Below are positions 1 to 7,215 of a DNA stretch of 61,830 nucleotides, one piece after another; position 1 is the stretch's first letter; every line of letters begins with the position of its first letter. A program made the translations under genes and the position numbers. The notes under the pieces are model-generated. The model made no database searches. It was given only the letters and a program-made list of their open reading frames with translations, and was not told the origin of the DNA. The stretch is from Paracoccaceae bacterium (GTDB lineage Bacteria > Pseudomonadota > Alphaproteobacteria > Rhodobacterales > Rhodobacteraceae): assembly GCA_020441385.1 (NCBI GenBank), contig JAGRMG010000126.1:1-61830 (forward strand). Reading direction: 5' to 3'.

Positions 1-932
1 CCGAAGATGTAGGGATCGCCCCCCTTGAGGCGCAGCACCCGGTTGCCCTCGCGCGCCAGCCGCACCATCAGCGCCGATATGTCCTCCTGCGCCATGGTGT
101 GTTCGCGGGGCAGCTTGCCGACATAGATGCGCCGCGCGTCGCGGCGCACCAGCGCCATGATGTCGTCGCCGACCAGCCGGTCGAACAGCACCACGTCGGC
201 GCGCTGCATCAGCCTGAGCGCACGGAAGGTCAGCAGATCGGGGTCGCCCGGCCCGGCGCCGACCAGATAGACCTCGCCGACCGGCGCCGGCCCGCCGGCG
301 GCCCCGGCCGCCAGGTCGTCCATGACCTGCGCCCTTGCGCGCGCTTCCGCGCCCGAAAGAAAGAAATCGCCCGCCGGCCCGTCGATCATGCGTTCCCAGA
401 AATGCCGCCGGGCGCGGCCGCTCGCGATGCTCCGGGCGATGACGGTGCGAAAGCCGCTGGCGAATTCGGCGAGCCGGCCGAAGGCGGCGGGCAGCGTCGC
501 CTCGATCCGGGCGCGCAGGATTCGCGCGATCACCGGCGCGGTTCCCCCCGTCGAGACCGCCACCACCACGGGCGAACGGTCAACCACCGAGGGGGTGATG
601 AAATCGCACTGCTCGGGTATGTCGGCGACGTTGCACAGGACATCGGCGGTACGGCACCAGCCCGAAAGCCGCGCGTCGCGCTCTGCGTCGCCTGATGCCC
701 CCCAGGCCACGGCGCAACCGTCCAGATCGCCCGCCTCCGCCGGCCGGGGGCAAAGCGTCAGCGCCGCGTGGCCGGCCAGGGCCGAGAGGTCCGGCCCCGG
801 GGCGGGGTCGCAGACAGTGACCAGCGCGCCGCAGTCCAGCGCTCGTTCGGCGCGCCGCGCTGCCGCGGTGCCGCCGCCGTCGACCAGGACCTTGCGGCCC
901 CTGATATCCAGGAAGATCGGCAGATGATCCAT
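1..932 (-). CDS. cysG: Siroheme synthase CysG, 3' end beyond window
   Basis: Partial gene; about 310 N-terminal residues are visible and the reading frame stays open to base 1. CysG methylates uroporphyrinogen III and then oxidises and ferrochelates it to siroheme. The N-terminus (MDHLPIFLDIRG) starts a Rossmann domain with VLVDGGGTAAARRA, then a CysG dimerisation region. The SAM-dependent methyltransferase domain begins near residue 220 with VYLVGAGPGDPDLLT and shows LKGGDPYIFG at the edge. Its start lies 11 bases after the stop of the preceding small gene, so it is the last visible gene of a four-gene operon. Siroheme is the DsrAB cofactor, so its place beside dsr makes functional sense. 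Family assignment is firm; whether the C-terminus is intact cannot be seen. Confidence 0.93.
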   Translation of the reverse strand, partial: MDHLPIFLDIRGRKVLVDGGGTAAARRAERALDCGALVTVCDPAPGPDLSALAGHAALTLCPRPAEAGDLDGCAVAWGASGDAERDARLSGWCRTADVLCNVADIPEQCDFITPSVVDRSPVVVAVSTGGTAPVIARILRARIEATLPAAFGRLAEFASGFRTVIARSIASGRARRHFWERMIDGPAGDFFLSGAEARARAQVMDDLAAGAAGGPAPVGEVYLVGAGPGDPDLLTFRALRLMQRADVVLFDRLVGDDIMALVRRDARRIYVGKLPREHTMAQEDISALMVRLAREGNRVLRLKGGDPYIF

Positions 933-943
933 GCGGGTCTGTC

Positions 944-1153
944 CTATTCCCGGGGCTCGGCGGCGGCGGCCAGCACGCCGGCCAGTTGCCGTGCCGCGCT
1001 TTCGTCCATGTCCACCTGGGTGATGCGGGTGCCTTCGCGCAGTACCAGACGTATCATGCGCAGCCCGCTTTCATGGGTCACTTCGCGCACCTTCGCGCGG
1101 CGTCCGAAGGGCAGGTCGAGTTCGGCGATGTCACGCAGGGTCTCATCCGCCAT
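944..1153 (-). CDS. Small protein of unknown function (69 aa)
   Basis: I do not recognise a named family. The start is ATG at 1153, giving MADETLRDIAELDLPFGRRA; the longer upstream frame lies in the neighbouring gene. The protein is acidic, with no cysteine and no membrane segment. It has a probable beta-rich core (KVREVTHESGLRMIRLVLREG) followed by a helix ending in LAGVLAAAAEPRE. It overlaps the upstream 66-residue gene by 11 bases and is followed by cysG after 11 bases, so translation is probably coupled. The size and the context between a dioxygenase and siroheme synthesis suggest an accessory or adaptor role, but that is inference. Coding status is supported by operon packing and GC-rich third positions. 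Confidence 0.7.
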   Translation of the reverse strand: MADETLRDIAELDLPFGRRAKVREVTHESGLRMIRLVLREGTRITQVDMDESAARQLAGVLAAAAEPRE

Positions 1154-1343
1154 AGGTGGTTCCGCGGGTAAAGGCCGCCTCGAGCGCCCATTCCCATTTG
1201 CGCGGCGTGTCGCGGTAATCGGGCTTGAGGTCGAATTCAAGGAACATCTCGCCGGATTCGCCGGCATGTTCGACCAGCCTTTCCAGTTCCGTGAAGCTCC
1301 TGACCTCGGGATTGGAGATGATCAGTTCGCTCAGCTTGGCCAT
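1143..1343 (-). CDS. Small protein of unknown function (66 aa)
   Basis: I do not recognise this family. It begins MAKLSELIISNPEVRSFTEL, has a predicted helical N-terminal half, and continues MFLEFDLKPDYRDTPRKWEW with a conserved-looking aromatic stretch. There is no cysteine, signal peptide or membrane segment. The first 13 bases overlap the end of the dioxygenase gene, and the last 11 overlap the next small gene, a packing typical of co-translated partners. Its role could be as a subunit or stabiliser of the dioxygenase or of a siroheme step; nothing in the sequence decides between these. Confidence 0.68.
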   Translation of the reverse strand: MAKLSELIISNPEVRSFTELERLVEHAGESGEMFLEFDLKPDYRDTPRKWEWALEAAFTRGTTYGG

Positions 1344-2257
1344 CGTTCGCTCCTTGCGATGCGGTTGTGGAACCGGACGCGGTATAGCAGGCGGGCATCG
1401 CCCCTGTCCGTCCCGAATCCCGTCCGGTCATGCAGCACGTTGTTGTTCAGGATACCTTGTCCTGCGTCGAGGCGGACCGTGCAACCCAGCGGGTCGCCCG
1501 CATCGAGCCTGTCGCGCAGCCATTGCGCGGCCTCGCCTGTGGCCGCATCGTCCCGCCAGGAGATCGAGCGGGTGCGCGCGGTATAGCGCATCTGCAACCG
1601 CCCGGTCATTGGGTCGGGATAGAACACCGGCCCGACCGATTCGGCGCGCAGCGCGCCGTCGGGTTCACTGTTCGCCGGGATCGACATGGCCGCGGGATGA
1701 AGCAGCGCCGCCAGAAGGTCGGGGCGGGCGTCGCGCAGGCGGATATAGAGTATCTCGGGGTCGAGAATGCGGTTTTCGCCCCCCCGGTCGGCGGCGCGGA
1801 CGCAATGCAGGACAAAGGCGGATATGCGTTCCCCGGGGCCATTGTAGTAGCCATCGGTGTGCCAGTTCAGCGCCCGGGTCGAATAGGGGATATAGCCGCG
1901 CCTGGCCGGATCGTCCGAGGGTTGAAGCGCGACGATTCCGGCATCGCCGGCGGATCGGTGCGCTTCGGCGATCTTCAGGCCGAACCGGTCCGAGAATCGG
2001 CGCAGCCCCTCGCGTACCGGGCGAGAATCGGCAGTCCCGGCGCAGGCGTAGCGCGCGAAGTTCACCACCTCGCAGCGCCGGGCGATCTCGGATGCTTCGG
2101 CGTCGCTCGGCGCGGCCAGAGACGACAATTCGACGGGATCGAGGCGCAGAACCCTTTCGGCGGCCGCTAGTTTGATGGCCCGCCACCGCCGGTACCCGTC
2201 CGTGCCCTTCAGGTCGATCCAATTGAAACCATGCAGTATTTCCGTATCCAGCGGCAT
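1331..2257 (-). CDS. TauD/TfdA-family Fe(II)/2-oxoglutarate dioxygenase
   Basis: A 308-residue non-heme iron oxygenase. The metal facial triad is visible: H133 and D135 in NWHTDGYYNG, and H276 in NNNVLHDRTGF. R293 in LLYRVRF is placed to bind 2-oxoglutarate. Enzymes of this family hydroxylate or desulfonate substrates such as taurine, alkyl sulfates and gamma-butyrobetaine; the substrate here is unknown. ATG 2257 (MPLDTEILHG) is chosen over GTG 2311, which would add 18 poorly structured residues. It is the first gene of an operon with two small proteins and cysG, divergent from dsrA across a 254-base gap that holds the dsr promoter. The context suggests a role in sulfur-compound metabolism, which is inference. 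Confidence 0.85.
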   Translation of the reverse strand: MPLDTEILHGFNWIDLKGTDGYRRWRAIKLAAAERVLRLDPVELSSLAAPSDAEASEIARRCEVVNFARYACAGTADSRPVREGLRRFSDRFGLKIAEAHRSAGDAGIVALQPSDDPARRGYIPYSTRALNWHTDGYYNGPGERISAFVLHCVRAADRGGENRILDPEILYIRLRDARPDLLAALLHPAAMSIPANSEPDGALRAESVGPVFYPDPMTGRLQMRYTARTRSISWRDDAATGEAAQWLRDRLDAGDPLGCTVRLDAGQGILNNNVLHDRTGFGTDRGDARLLYRVRFHNRIARSERWPS

Positions 2258-2341
2258 CGTCGCAATCCGTTCCGAGTTCGTTTCTTGCCGCCGGGTGGCA
2301 TTTTTCTGCACATCGTGACCGGCGCGGTGTCGGTTTTGGTT

Positions 2342-2364
2342 GATTATTACATTCGATTATTACA
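2342..2364 (+). repeat. Direct repeat in the dsr promoter region
   Basis: The 10-mer GATTATTACA occurs at 2342-2351 and again at 2355-2364, separated by TTC. The 13-base period is close to one and a quarter helical turns. It overlaps the inverted repeat at 2349-2368 and lies in the only clearly AT-rich patch of the divergent gap between the dioxygenase operon and dsrA. It could be a regulator site or a by-product of the AT-rich core promoter. Confidence 0.6.
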
Positions 2365-2368
2365 ATGT
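2349..2368. promoter_or_regulatory. Putative operator, inverted repeat ACATT-N10-AATGT
   Basis: A perfect 5-base inverted repeat with a 10-base spacer. It abuts a -10-like TATAGA at 2368-2373 reading toward dsrA, so a bound protein would block RNA polymerase. The inner form ATTC-N8-CAAT is one base from ATTC-N8-GAAT, which I recall as the site of the persulfide-responsive ArsR-type repressor SqrR. Two similar sites occur at 15448 and 17929. The regulator gene is not in this window. Confidence 0.5.
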
Positions 2369-2373
2369 ATAGA
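2368..2373 (+). promoter_or_regulatory. Candidate -10 element of the dsr operon
   Basis: TATAGA lies 138 bases before the dsrA ATG. No good -35 hexamer is found at 16-18 bases upstream (TATTAC at 17), which would suit a promoter needing an activator or a weak, regulated promoter. It overlaps the inverted repeat by one base. The long leader up to 2512 has no obvious terminator. Confidence 0.35.
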
Positions 2374-2511
2374 TGCTAGCGATTGGGAGGTCGCAGGCAG
2401 TTCGGCGGACAGGCGCAAGCGCGCCATGCCAAAGCGCCAAGCGGATGCCTGCAAATTCCACGAAATGACGACCGCCAACGGCAAGGGCACGCACAAGCTG
2501 GGGAGAACGCG

Positions 2512-3816
2512 ATGAAGGACGGCGATCCAAGGGATGAAAAACCGGTGACCGGCGAGGGCAAGCATCCGACCCCGCACCTCGATCAGCTGGAAGACGGCCC
2601 CTGGCCCAGCTTCGTCACGGGGCTGAAGCGCCTGCGCGACGAGGGCGCGCCGAACAATCAGAAGATGATGAACGACCTTCTGGGCCAGTTGAACCATTCC
2701 TACGAGAACAAGCTGGGCTACTGGAAGGGCGGCACGCTTTCGGTGTTCGGCTATGGCGGCGGCATCATTCCGCGCTTTTCCGAGGTGGCCGACAAGTTTC
2801 CCGAGTCCAAGGAATTCCATACGCTTCGCGTGATGCCGCCGGCGGGCTTTCACTATTCCACCGACCTGCTGCGGCAGATGTGCGACATCTGGGAAAAGTA
2901 CGGCTCGGGTCTCATCGCCTTTCACGGCCAGTCCGGCGACATCATGTTCCAGGGCTGCACCTCGGAGAACGTGCAGCCGGCGTTCGACGAACTGAACAAG
3001 ATCGGCTTTGACCTTGGCGGTGCCGGCCCGGCGCTGCGCACCGCGATGAGCTGCGTCGGCCATGCCCGCTGCGAACAATCCTGTTTCGACGAGGTGCGCG
3101 CGCACCGTACGATCATCAACACGCTTCTGGACGAGATGCACCGCCCGGCGCTGCCCTACAAGTTCAAGTTCAAGTTCTCGGGCTGCGCCAACGATTGCGT
3201 CAACGCCATCCACCGCGCCGACTTCGCGGTGATCGGCACCTGGCGCGACGACATCAAGATCGACCAGCAGAAGGTGAAGGAACACATCGCCGAGAAAGGC
3301 CGAAAGTACACCATCGACACGGTGGTGAACATGTGCCCGACCCGTGCCATCAGCCTCAATGACGACGACACGCTGGAAATCGACAACCCCTCGTGTGTGC
3401 GCTGCATGCACTGCATCAACGTCATGACCAAGGCGCTCAGTCCGGGCGACGACAAGGGCGTTTCGATCATGATCGGCGGCAAGCGGGCGCTCAAGATCGG
3501 CGATCTGATGGGCATCATGGTGGTGCCGTTCATGAAACTGGAAACCGACGAGGATTTCGAGAAGCTGACCGAGTTCGGTGAGCAGGTGGTCGAGTTCTTC
3601 GCCGACAACGCGCTGGAACACGAACGCATCGGCGAAACCATCGACCGTATCGGGTTGCCCGCCTTCCTCGAGGCGCTGGATATTCCGCCCGATCCCAACA
3701 TGGTCAATCATCCGCGTACATCCTGTTTCGTGCGCACCGACGATTTCGACGACGAGGCGGCCAAGTGGTTCGAGCGCAAGGCGCGCGAGGCCGGGTTGCA
3801 GATCAGCGCCGAATAG
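2512..3816 (+). CDS. dsrA: Dissimilatory sulfite reductase alpha subunit, oxidative type
   Basis: A 434-residue subunit of the cytoplasmic DsrAB sulfite reductase, which in sulfur oxidisers runs in reverse and oxidises DsrC-bound sulfur to sulfite. Ligands for the siroheme-coupled [4Fe-4S] cluster are visible as C181-x5-C187 (SCVGHARCEQSC) and C225-x3-C229 (FSGCANDC). A ferredoxin domain follows with C275 and C295, C298, C301 (CVRCMHCIN). ATG 2512 is preceded by GGGGAG; the frame is open further upstream but the longer start has no ribosome site. First gene of the dsrABEFHCMKLJOPN operon. Presence of dsrEFH and dsrL downstream supports the oxidative rather than the sulfate-reducing type. Confidence 0.97.
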   Translation: MKDGDPRDEKPVTGEGKHPTPHLDQLEDGPWPSFVTGLKRLRDEGAPNNQKMMNDLLGQLNHSYENKLGYWKGGTLSVFGYGGGIIPRFSEVADKFPESKEFHTLRVMPPAGFHYSTDLLRQMCDIWEKYGSGLIAFHGQSGDIMFQGCTSENVQPAFDELNKIGFDLGGAGPALRTAMSCVGHARCEQSCFDEVRAHRTIINTLLDEMHRPALPYKFKFKFSGCANDCVNAIHRADFAVIGTWRDDIKIDQQKVKEHIAEKGRKYTIDTVVNMCPTRAISLNDDDTLEIDNPSCVRCMHCINVMTKALSPGDDKGVSIMIGGKRALKIGDLMGIMVVPFMKLETDEDFEKLTEFGEQVVEFFADNALEHERIGETIDRIGLPAFLEALDIPPDPNMVNHPRTSCFVRTDDFDDEAAKWFERKAREAGLQISAE

Positions 3817-3838
3817 CGGCACGCGAGGAGAAGAGACA

Positions 3839-4921
3839 ATGAACCAGCAGGCTGAAAAACCCCGTATGCCGGACGAAGTCGGCGTGCCCGATCCGTTCCA
3901 GTACATGCATCCGGTGATGAAGAAGAACTACGGCAACTGGGCCTGGCACGACCGGCCCCGCGCCGGGGTGCTGCGCCACGTTTCGAAATCGGGCGACGAG
4001 ATCTTCACCGTGCGCGCCGGAACGCAGAGGCAGATGGATCTGTTCACCATCCGCAAGCTGGCGGAAATCGGCGACCGGTTCGCCGATGGTCACATCCGCT
4101 TTACCACGCGTTCGAACATCGAATTCATGGTCGCGGACGAGGCCAAGGTGGCGCCGCTGGTGGCGGCGCTGCAGGAGGCGGGCTTTCCGGTCGGCGGCAC
4201 CGGCGCATCCGTCTCGATGATCTCGCACACCCAGGGCTGGCTGCATTGCGACATTCCCGGCACCGACGCCTCCGGCGTGGTCAAGGGGCTGATGGACATG
4301 CTGCACAAGGAATTCGTGCAGGAAAAGATGCCCAACCGGCTGCGCATCACCACGTCGTGCTGCCAGATCAACTGCGGCGGGCAGGGCGACATCGCCATCA
4401 ACGTGCAATACACCAAGCCGCCCAAGATCAATCACGACCTGGTCGCCAATGTCTGCGAACGCCCCGCCGTGGTGGCGCGCTGCCCGGTGGCGGCGATCCG
4501 CCCCGCGATGGTCGACGGCAAGCCGAGCCTCGAGGTCGACGAAAAGAAATGCGTCTGCTGCGGGGCCTGCTATCCGCCGTGCCCGCCGATGCAGATCAAC
4601 GGCGAGGACAGCACCAAGATCGCGATCTGGGTGGGCGGCAAGCATTCCAACGCGCGCTCCAAGCCGACGTTCCACAAGCTCGCGGTGGCCAACCTGCCCA
4701 ACAACGCGCCGCACTGGCCCGAGGTCAAGGAAGCCGTCGGCAAGATCGTCGCCGCCTACAAGCAGGATGCCAAGCACTGGGAACGCATGGGCGAGTGGAT
4801 CGAACGCATCGGCTGGAAGCGGTTCTTCGACATGACCGGCCTGGCCTTCACCAAGCACCACCTCGATACCTGGACCGGCGCGCGCAAGACCATGAACATG
4901 TCGGCGCATGTGCATTTCTGA
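3839..4921 (+). CDS. dsrB: Dissimilatory sulfite reductase beta subunit
   Basis: A 360-residue partner of DsrA; DsrB normally carries the catalytically active siroheme. Cluster ligands lie in C174-C175-QIN-C179 (TTSCCQINCGG), with a ferredoxin segment at C215 and CVCCGACYPPC (C238-C248). ATG 3839 follows GAGGAGAAGAGAC; the upstream open frame overlaps dsrA and is not used. It is 22 bases from the dsrA stop, so the two subunits are probably made together. The product ends MNMSAHVHF, with no fusion or truncation seen. Confidence 0.97.
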   Translation: MNQQAEKPRMPDEVGVPDPFQYMHPVMKKNYGNWAWHDRPRAGVLRHVSKSGDEIFTVRAGTQRQMDLFTIRKLAEIGDRFADGHIRFTTRSNIEFMVADEAKVAPLVAALQEAGFPVGGTGASVSMISHTQGWLHCDIPGTDASGVVKGLMDMLHKEFVQEKMPNRLRITTSCCQINCGGQGDIAINVQYTKPPKINHDLVANVCERPAVVARCPVAAIRPAMVDGKPSLEVDEKKCVCCGACYPPCPPMQINGEDSTKIAIWVGGKHSNARSKPTFHKLAVANLPNNAPHWPEVKEAVGKIVAAYKQDAKHWERMGEWIERIGWKRFFDMTGLAFTKHHLDTWTGARKTMNMSAHVHF

Positions 4922-4933
4922 GGTGCGGGCAAG

Positions 4934-5326
4934 GTGAAGTTCGGAGTCGTCATAAGCGAGGGGCCGTATACGCATCAGGCGGCGGATACGGCCTATCATT
5001 TCGTGCGCGCGGCGCTGGCGAAGGGCCACGAGGTGCCGCGCGTGTTCTTCTATCACGACGGTGTCAACGTCTCGACCCGGCTAAGCGTGCCGCCCCAGGA
5101 CGAACGCCACATCCAGAAGAACTGGACCGCCCTGGCGAAGGAACACGGCATCGACCTGGTGGTCTGCATCGCGGCGGCGCAGCGGCGCGGGCTGCTGGAC
5201 GAGAACGAGGCCGGCCGCCAAGGCAAGGATGCCGACAACATCGCCGAGGGGTTCCGCATCTCGGGCCTGGGGCAGCTGATTGAAATGGGCATCCAGACCG
5301 ACCGTCTGGTGACGTTCGGGGATTAG
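4934..5326 (+). CDS. dsrE: Sulfurtransferase subunit DsrE
   Basis: A 130-residue DsrE-fold protein, the catalytic subunit of the cytoplasmic DsrE2F2H2 sulfurtransferase that passes persulfide sulfur to DsrC. The active-site cysteine is C78 in IDLVVCIAAAQRRG, the family position. The start is GTG at 4934, only 12 bases after dsrB. DsrEFH is found in sulfur oxidisers and not in sulfate reducers, so this gene is diagnostic for the direction of the pathway. Confidence 0.95.
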   Translation: MKFGVVISEGPYTHQAADTAYHFVRAALAKGHEVPRVFFYHDGVNVSTRLSVPPQDERHIQKNWTALAKEHGIDLVVCIAAAQRRGLLDENEAGRQGKDADNIAEGFRISGLGQLIEMGIQTDRLVTFGD

Positions 5327-5335
5327 GGGGCGGTC

Positions 5336-5743
5336 ATGTCGGAGATCAAGAAATTCCTCTACGTCAACCGCAAGGCGCCCTACGGGACGATCTATGCGCT
5401 TGAAAGCCTGGAGGTCGTGCTGATCGGCGCCGCCTTCGATCAGGATGTCAGTCTGGCGTTCCTCGACGACGGGGTGTTCCAGCTGACGCGCGGCCAGGAC
5501 ACCGGCGCGCTCGGGGTCAAGAACTTTTCGCCCACCTTCCGGGCGCTGGGCGATTACGACGTGACCAAGCTGTTCGTCGAGCGGGAATCGCTTGACGAAC
5601 GCGGCCTGAGCGAGGCCGATTTGCAGGAAATCATGTACGAGGACGAGGATGACGGCTGGGCCGAGAAGCCTTCGATCCGCATCGTCAGCCGGGCCGAGAT
5701 GGCCGATCTTATGGCCGATCAGGACGTGGTCCTGAGCTTCTGA
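5336..5743 (+). CDS. dsrF: DsrF subunit of the DsrEFH complex
   Basis: A 135-residue DsrE-fold protein, structural partner of DsrE and DsrH. It contains no cysteine, in keeping with a non-catalytic role. It starts MSEIKKFLYVNRKAPYGTIY, which resembles the DsrF/TusC start, and has an acidic segment YEDEDDG near residues 100-106. A ribosome site AGGGGG precedes the ATG, and the gene lies between dsrE and dsrH with gaps of about 10 bases. Confidence 0.93.
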   Translation: MSEIKKFLYVNRKAPYGTIYALESLEVVLIGAAFDQDVSLAFLDDGVFQLTRGQDTGALGVKNFSPTFRALGDYDVTKLFVERESLDERGLSEADLQEIMYEDEDDGWAEKPSIRIVSRAEMADLMADQDVVLSF

Positions 5744-5753
5744 AGAGGAAAGC

Positions 5754-6062
5754 ATGTCAACCCTGCATACCGTCAACAAGTCGCCCTTCACCAACACCGG
5801 CCTGCAAAGCTGTCTGGACCACTGCAAGGACGGCGATGCCGTCCTGATGATCGAGGACGGGGTATATGGCGCCCTCGCGGAAACCGTCATGGCCGAACGG
5901 GTGGCCGGGCGGATCGGCGCGGTGTCGCTTTATGTGCTCTTGCCCGATGCCGCGGCGCGCGGCCTGGCGGAAAAGCGGATGCTGAACGGAATTGCCGGCG
6001 TGGATTACGAGGGTTTCGTCGATCTGGTCGCGGACCACGACCGCACGCTGGCCTGGCTTTAG
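5754..6062 (+). CDS. dsrH: DsrH subunit of the DsrEFH complex
   Basis: A 102-residue DsrH/TusB-family protein. C20 in LQSCLDHC is at the position of the conserved DsrH cysteine, with a second at C24. The start MSTLHTVNKSPF is typical of the family. An AGAGGAAAGC ribosome site precedes the ATG. It completes the DsrEFH heterohexamer. Confidence 0.93.
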   Translation: MSTLHTVNKSPFTNTGLQSCLDHCKDGDAVLMIEDGVYGALAETVMAERVAGRIGAVSLYVLLPDAAARGLAEKRMLNGIAGVDYEGFVDLVADHDRTLAWL

Positions 6063-6068
6063 GAAAAG

Positions 6069-6082
6069 GCCCCGACCGGGGC
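6069..6082 (+). other. Short GC hairpin just upstream of dsrC
   Basis: GCCCC-GACC-GGGGC forms a 5-bp GC stem with a four-base loop in the 39-base gap between dsrH and dsrC. There is no following T-run, so it is not a convincing terminator. It could be an RNA-processing or stabilising element that raises dsrC mRNA relative to its neighbours; that is inference. Confidence 0.35.
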
Positions 6083-6101
6083 GCAAAGAGAGGAACACGA
6101 C

Positions 6102-6434
6102 ATGTCGTATCAAGTGAACGGACACACCGTTGAACATGACGAGGAAGGTTACATCACCAACCTTGCGGACTGGAACAAGGAACTCGCGCTCGAGATCGCC
6201 CGGACCGAGAATATCGAGATGGACGACGAACGCTGGGAAGTGGTGAACTTCCTGCGCGACTATTACGAGGAGTACCAGATCGCGCCGGCGGTCCGCGTGC
6301 TGATCAAGGCCATCAAGAAGTCGATGGGCCCCGAGAAGGGCAACAACAAGTACATGTACGAACTGTTTCCCTACGGACCGGCCAAACAGGCCTGCAAGAT
6401 CGCCGGCCTGCCCAAGCCCACGGGCTGCGTCTGA
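6102..6434 (+). CDS. dsrC: Sulfur carrier protein DsrC
   Basis: A 110-residue DsrC/TusE-family protein with both cysteines of the flexible C-terminal arm: C98 (KQACKIAG) and the penultimate C109 (PTGCV). True DsrC needs both, since they form the trisulfide or disulfide handled by DsrAB and DsrK; TusE has only one. The family helix-turn-helix-like core is present. The ATG follows GAGAGGAACACGAC. It receives sulfur from DsrEFH and presents it to DsrAB. Confidence 0.97.
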   Translation: MSYQVNGHTVEHDEEGYITNLADWNKELALEIARTENIEMDDERWEVVNFLRDYYEEYQIAPAVRVLIKAIKKSMGPEKGNNKYMYELFPYGPAKQACKIAGLPKPTGCV

Positions 6435-6489
6435 ACCGGCAACCATCGGGAAATGAACGGATTCATTTCCGTTGAGGGGAGGAGTCTGC

Positions 6490-7212
6490 GTGCTGTCCGC
6501 GAGTTTCGCCATCCTGTTCTACGCCGCGACCGCGATTCTGGTCGTGGGCGTGGCGATGAAGGTCGTCCGCTATGCGCGCGTTCCCGCGCCCCTGAAGATC
6601 CCGACCACGCCGGCGCCGGTCACGCGCGCCGGCGTGATCCTGCGGATGTTCCGCGAGGTGGTGTTCTTCGAAAGCCTGTACAGGTCGAACAAGTGGATCT
6701 GGCTGTTCGGCTGGACCTTCCACATGGGCCTGTGGCTGGTGCTGATCCGGCACATCCGCTATTTCACCTATGACGTCTGGTGGTGGGTGGCGCTGGCGCA
6801 GCCCTGGGGCACCTATGCCGGGTTCGCCATGCTGGCCGGGCTGCTGGGTCTCTGGGCGCGGCGGTTCCTGGTCGAACGCATCCGCTATATCTCAAACCCT
6901 TCCGACCACCTGATGCTGGCGCTGCTGGTCGCCATCGCCGGGTCGGGGCTGATGATGCGCTTCGTGGCGCGCCCCGACATCATGTCGGTCAAGGCCTTCA
7001 TGCTGGGGCTCTTGCGGTTTCGCATCGAGGATCTGCCGGCCCAGCCCATCCTGCTGGTGCATCTGGGGCTGGTGGCGGTGCTGATGATCGTGTTCCCGAT
7101 CTCGAAACTGCTGCATGCGCCCGGCGTGTTCTTCTCGCCCAGCCGCAACCAGATCGACAACCCGCGCGAGCGGCGCCACCTCGCCCCCTGGGCGGCCAGG
7201 CTGGAGGGTTAG
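6490..7212 (+). CDS. dsrM: Membrane cytochrome b subunit DsrM
   Basis: A 240-residue NarI-like integral membrane protein with about five membrane helices (near residues 3-25, 68-90, 98-122, 139-158 and 185-208). Histidines H78, H88, H191 and H209 sit in or beside helices and are candidate heme b ligands. GTG 6490 is chosen because GAGGGGAGGAG ends six bases upstream; TTG 6472 would lie before that ribosome site. DsrM passes electrons between the quinone pool and the cytoplasmic DsrK subunit. Confidence 0.93.
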   Translation: MLSASFAILFYAATAILVVGVAMKVVRYARVPAPLKIPTTPAPVTRAGVILRMFREVVFFESLYRSNKWIWLFGWTFHMGLWLVLIRHIRYFTYDVWWWVALAQPWGTYAGFAMLAGLLGLWARRFLVERIRYISNPSDHLMLALLVAIAGSGLMMRFVARPDIMSVKAFMLGLLRFRIEDLPAQPILLVHLGLVAVLMIVFPISKLLHAPGVFFSPSRNQIDNPRERRHLAPWAARLEG

Positions 7213-7215
7213 GCG

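Noticed and set aside
5336-5743. DsrF missing its active cysteine as a defect
   Set aside because: DsrF is the non-catalytic subunit; the functional cysteines are in DsrE and DsrH, so lack of cysteine is not a sign of decay.
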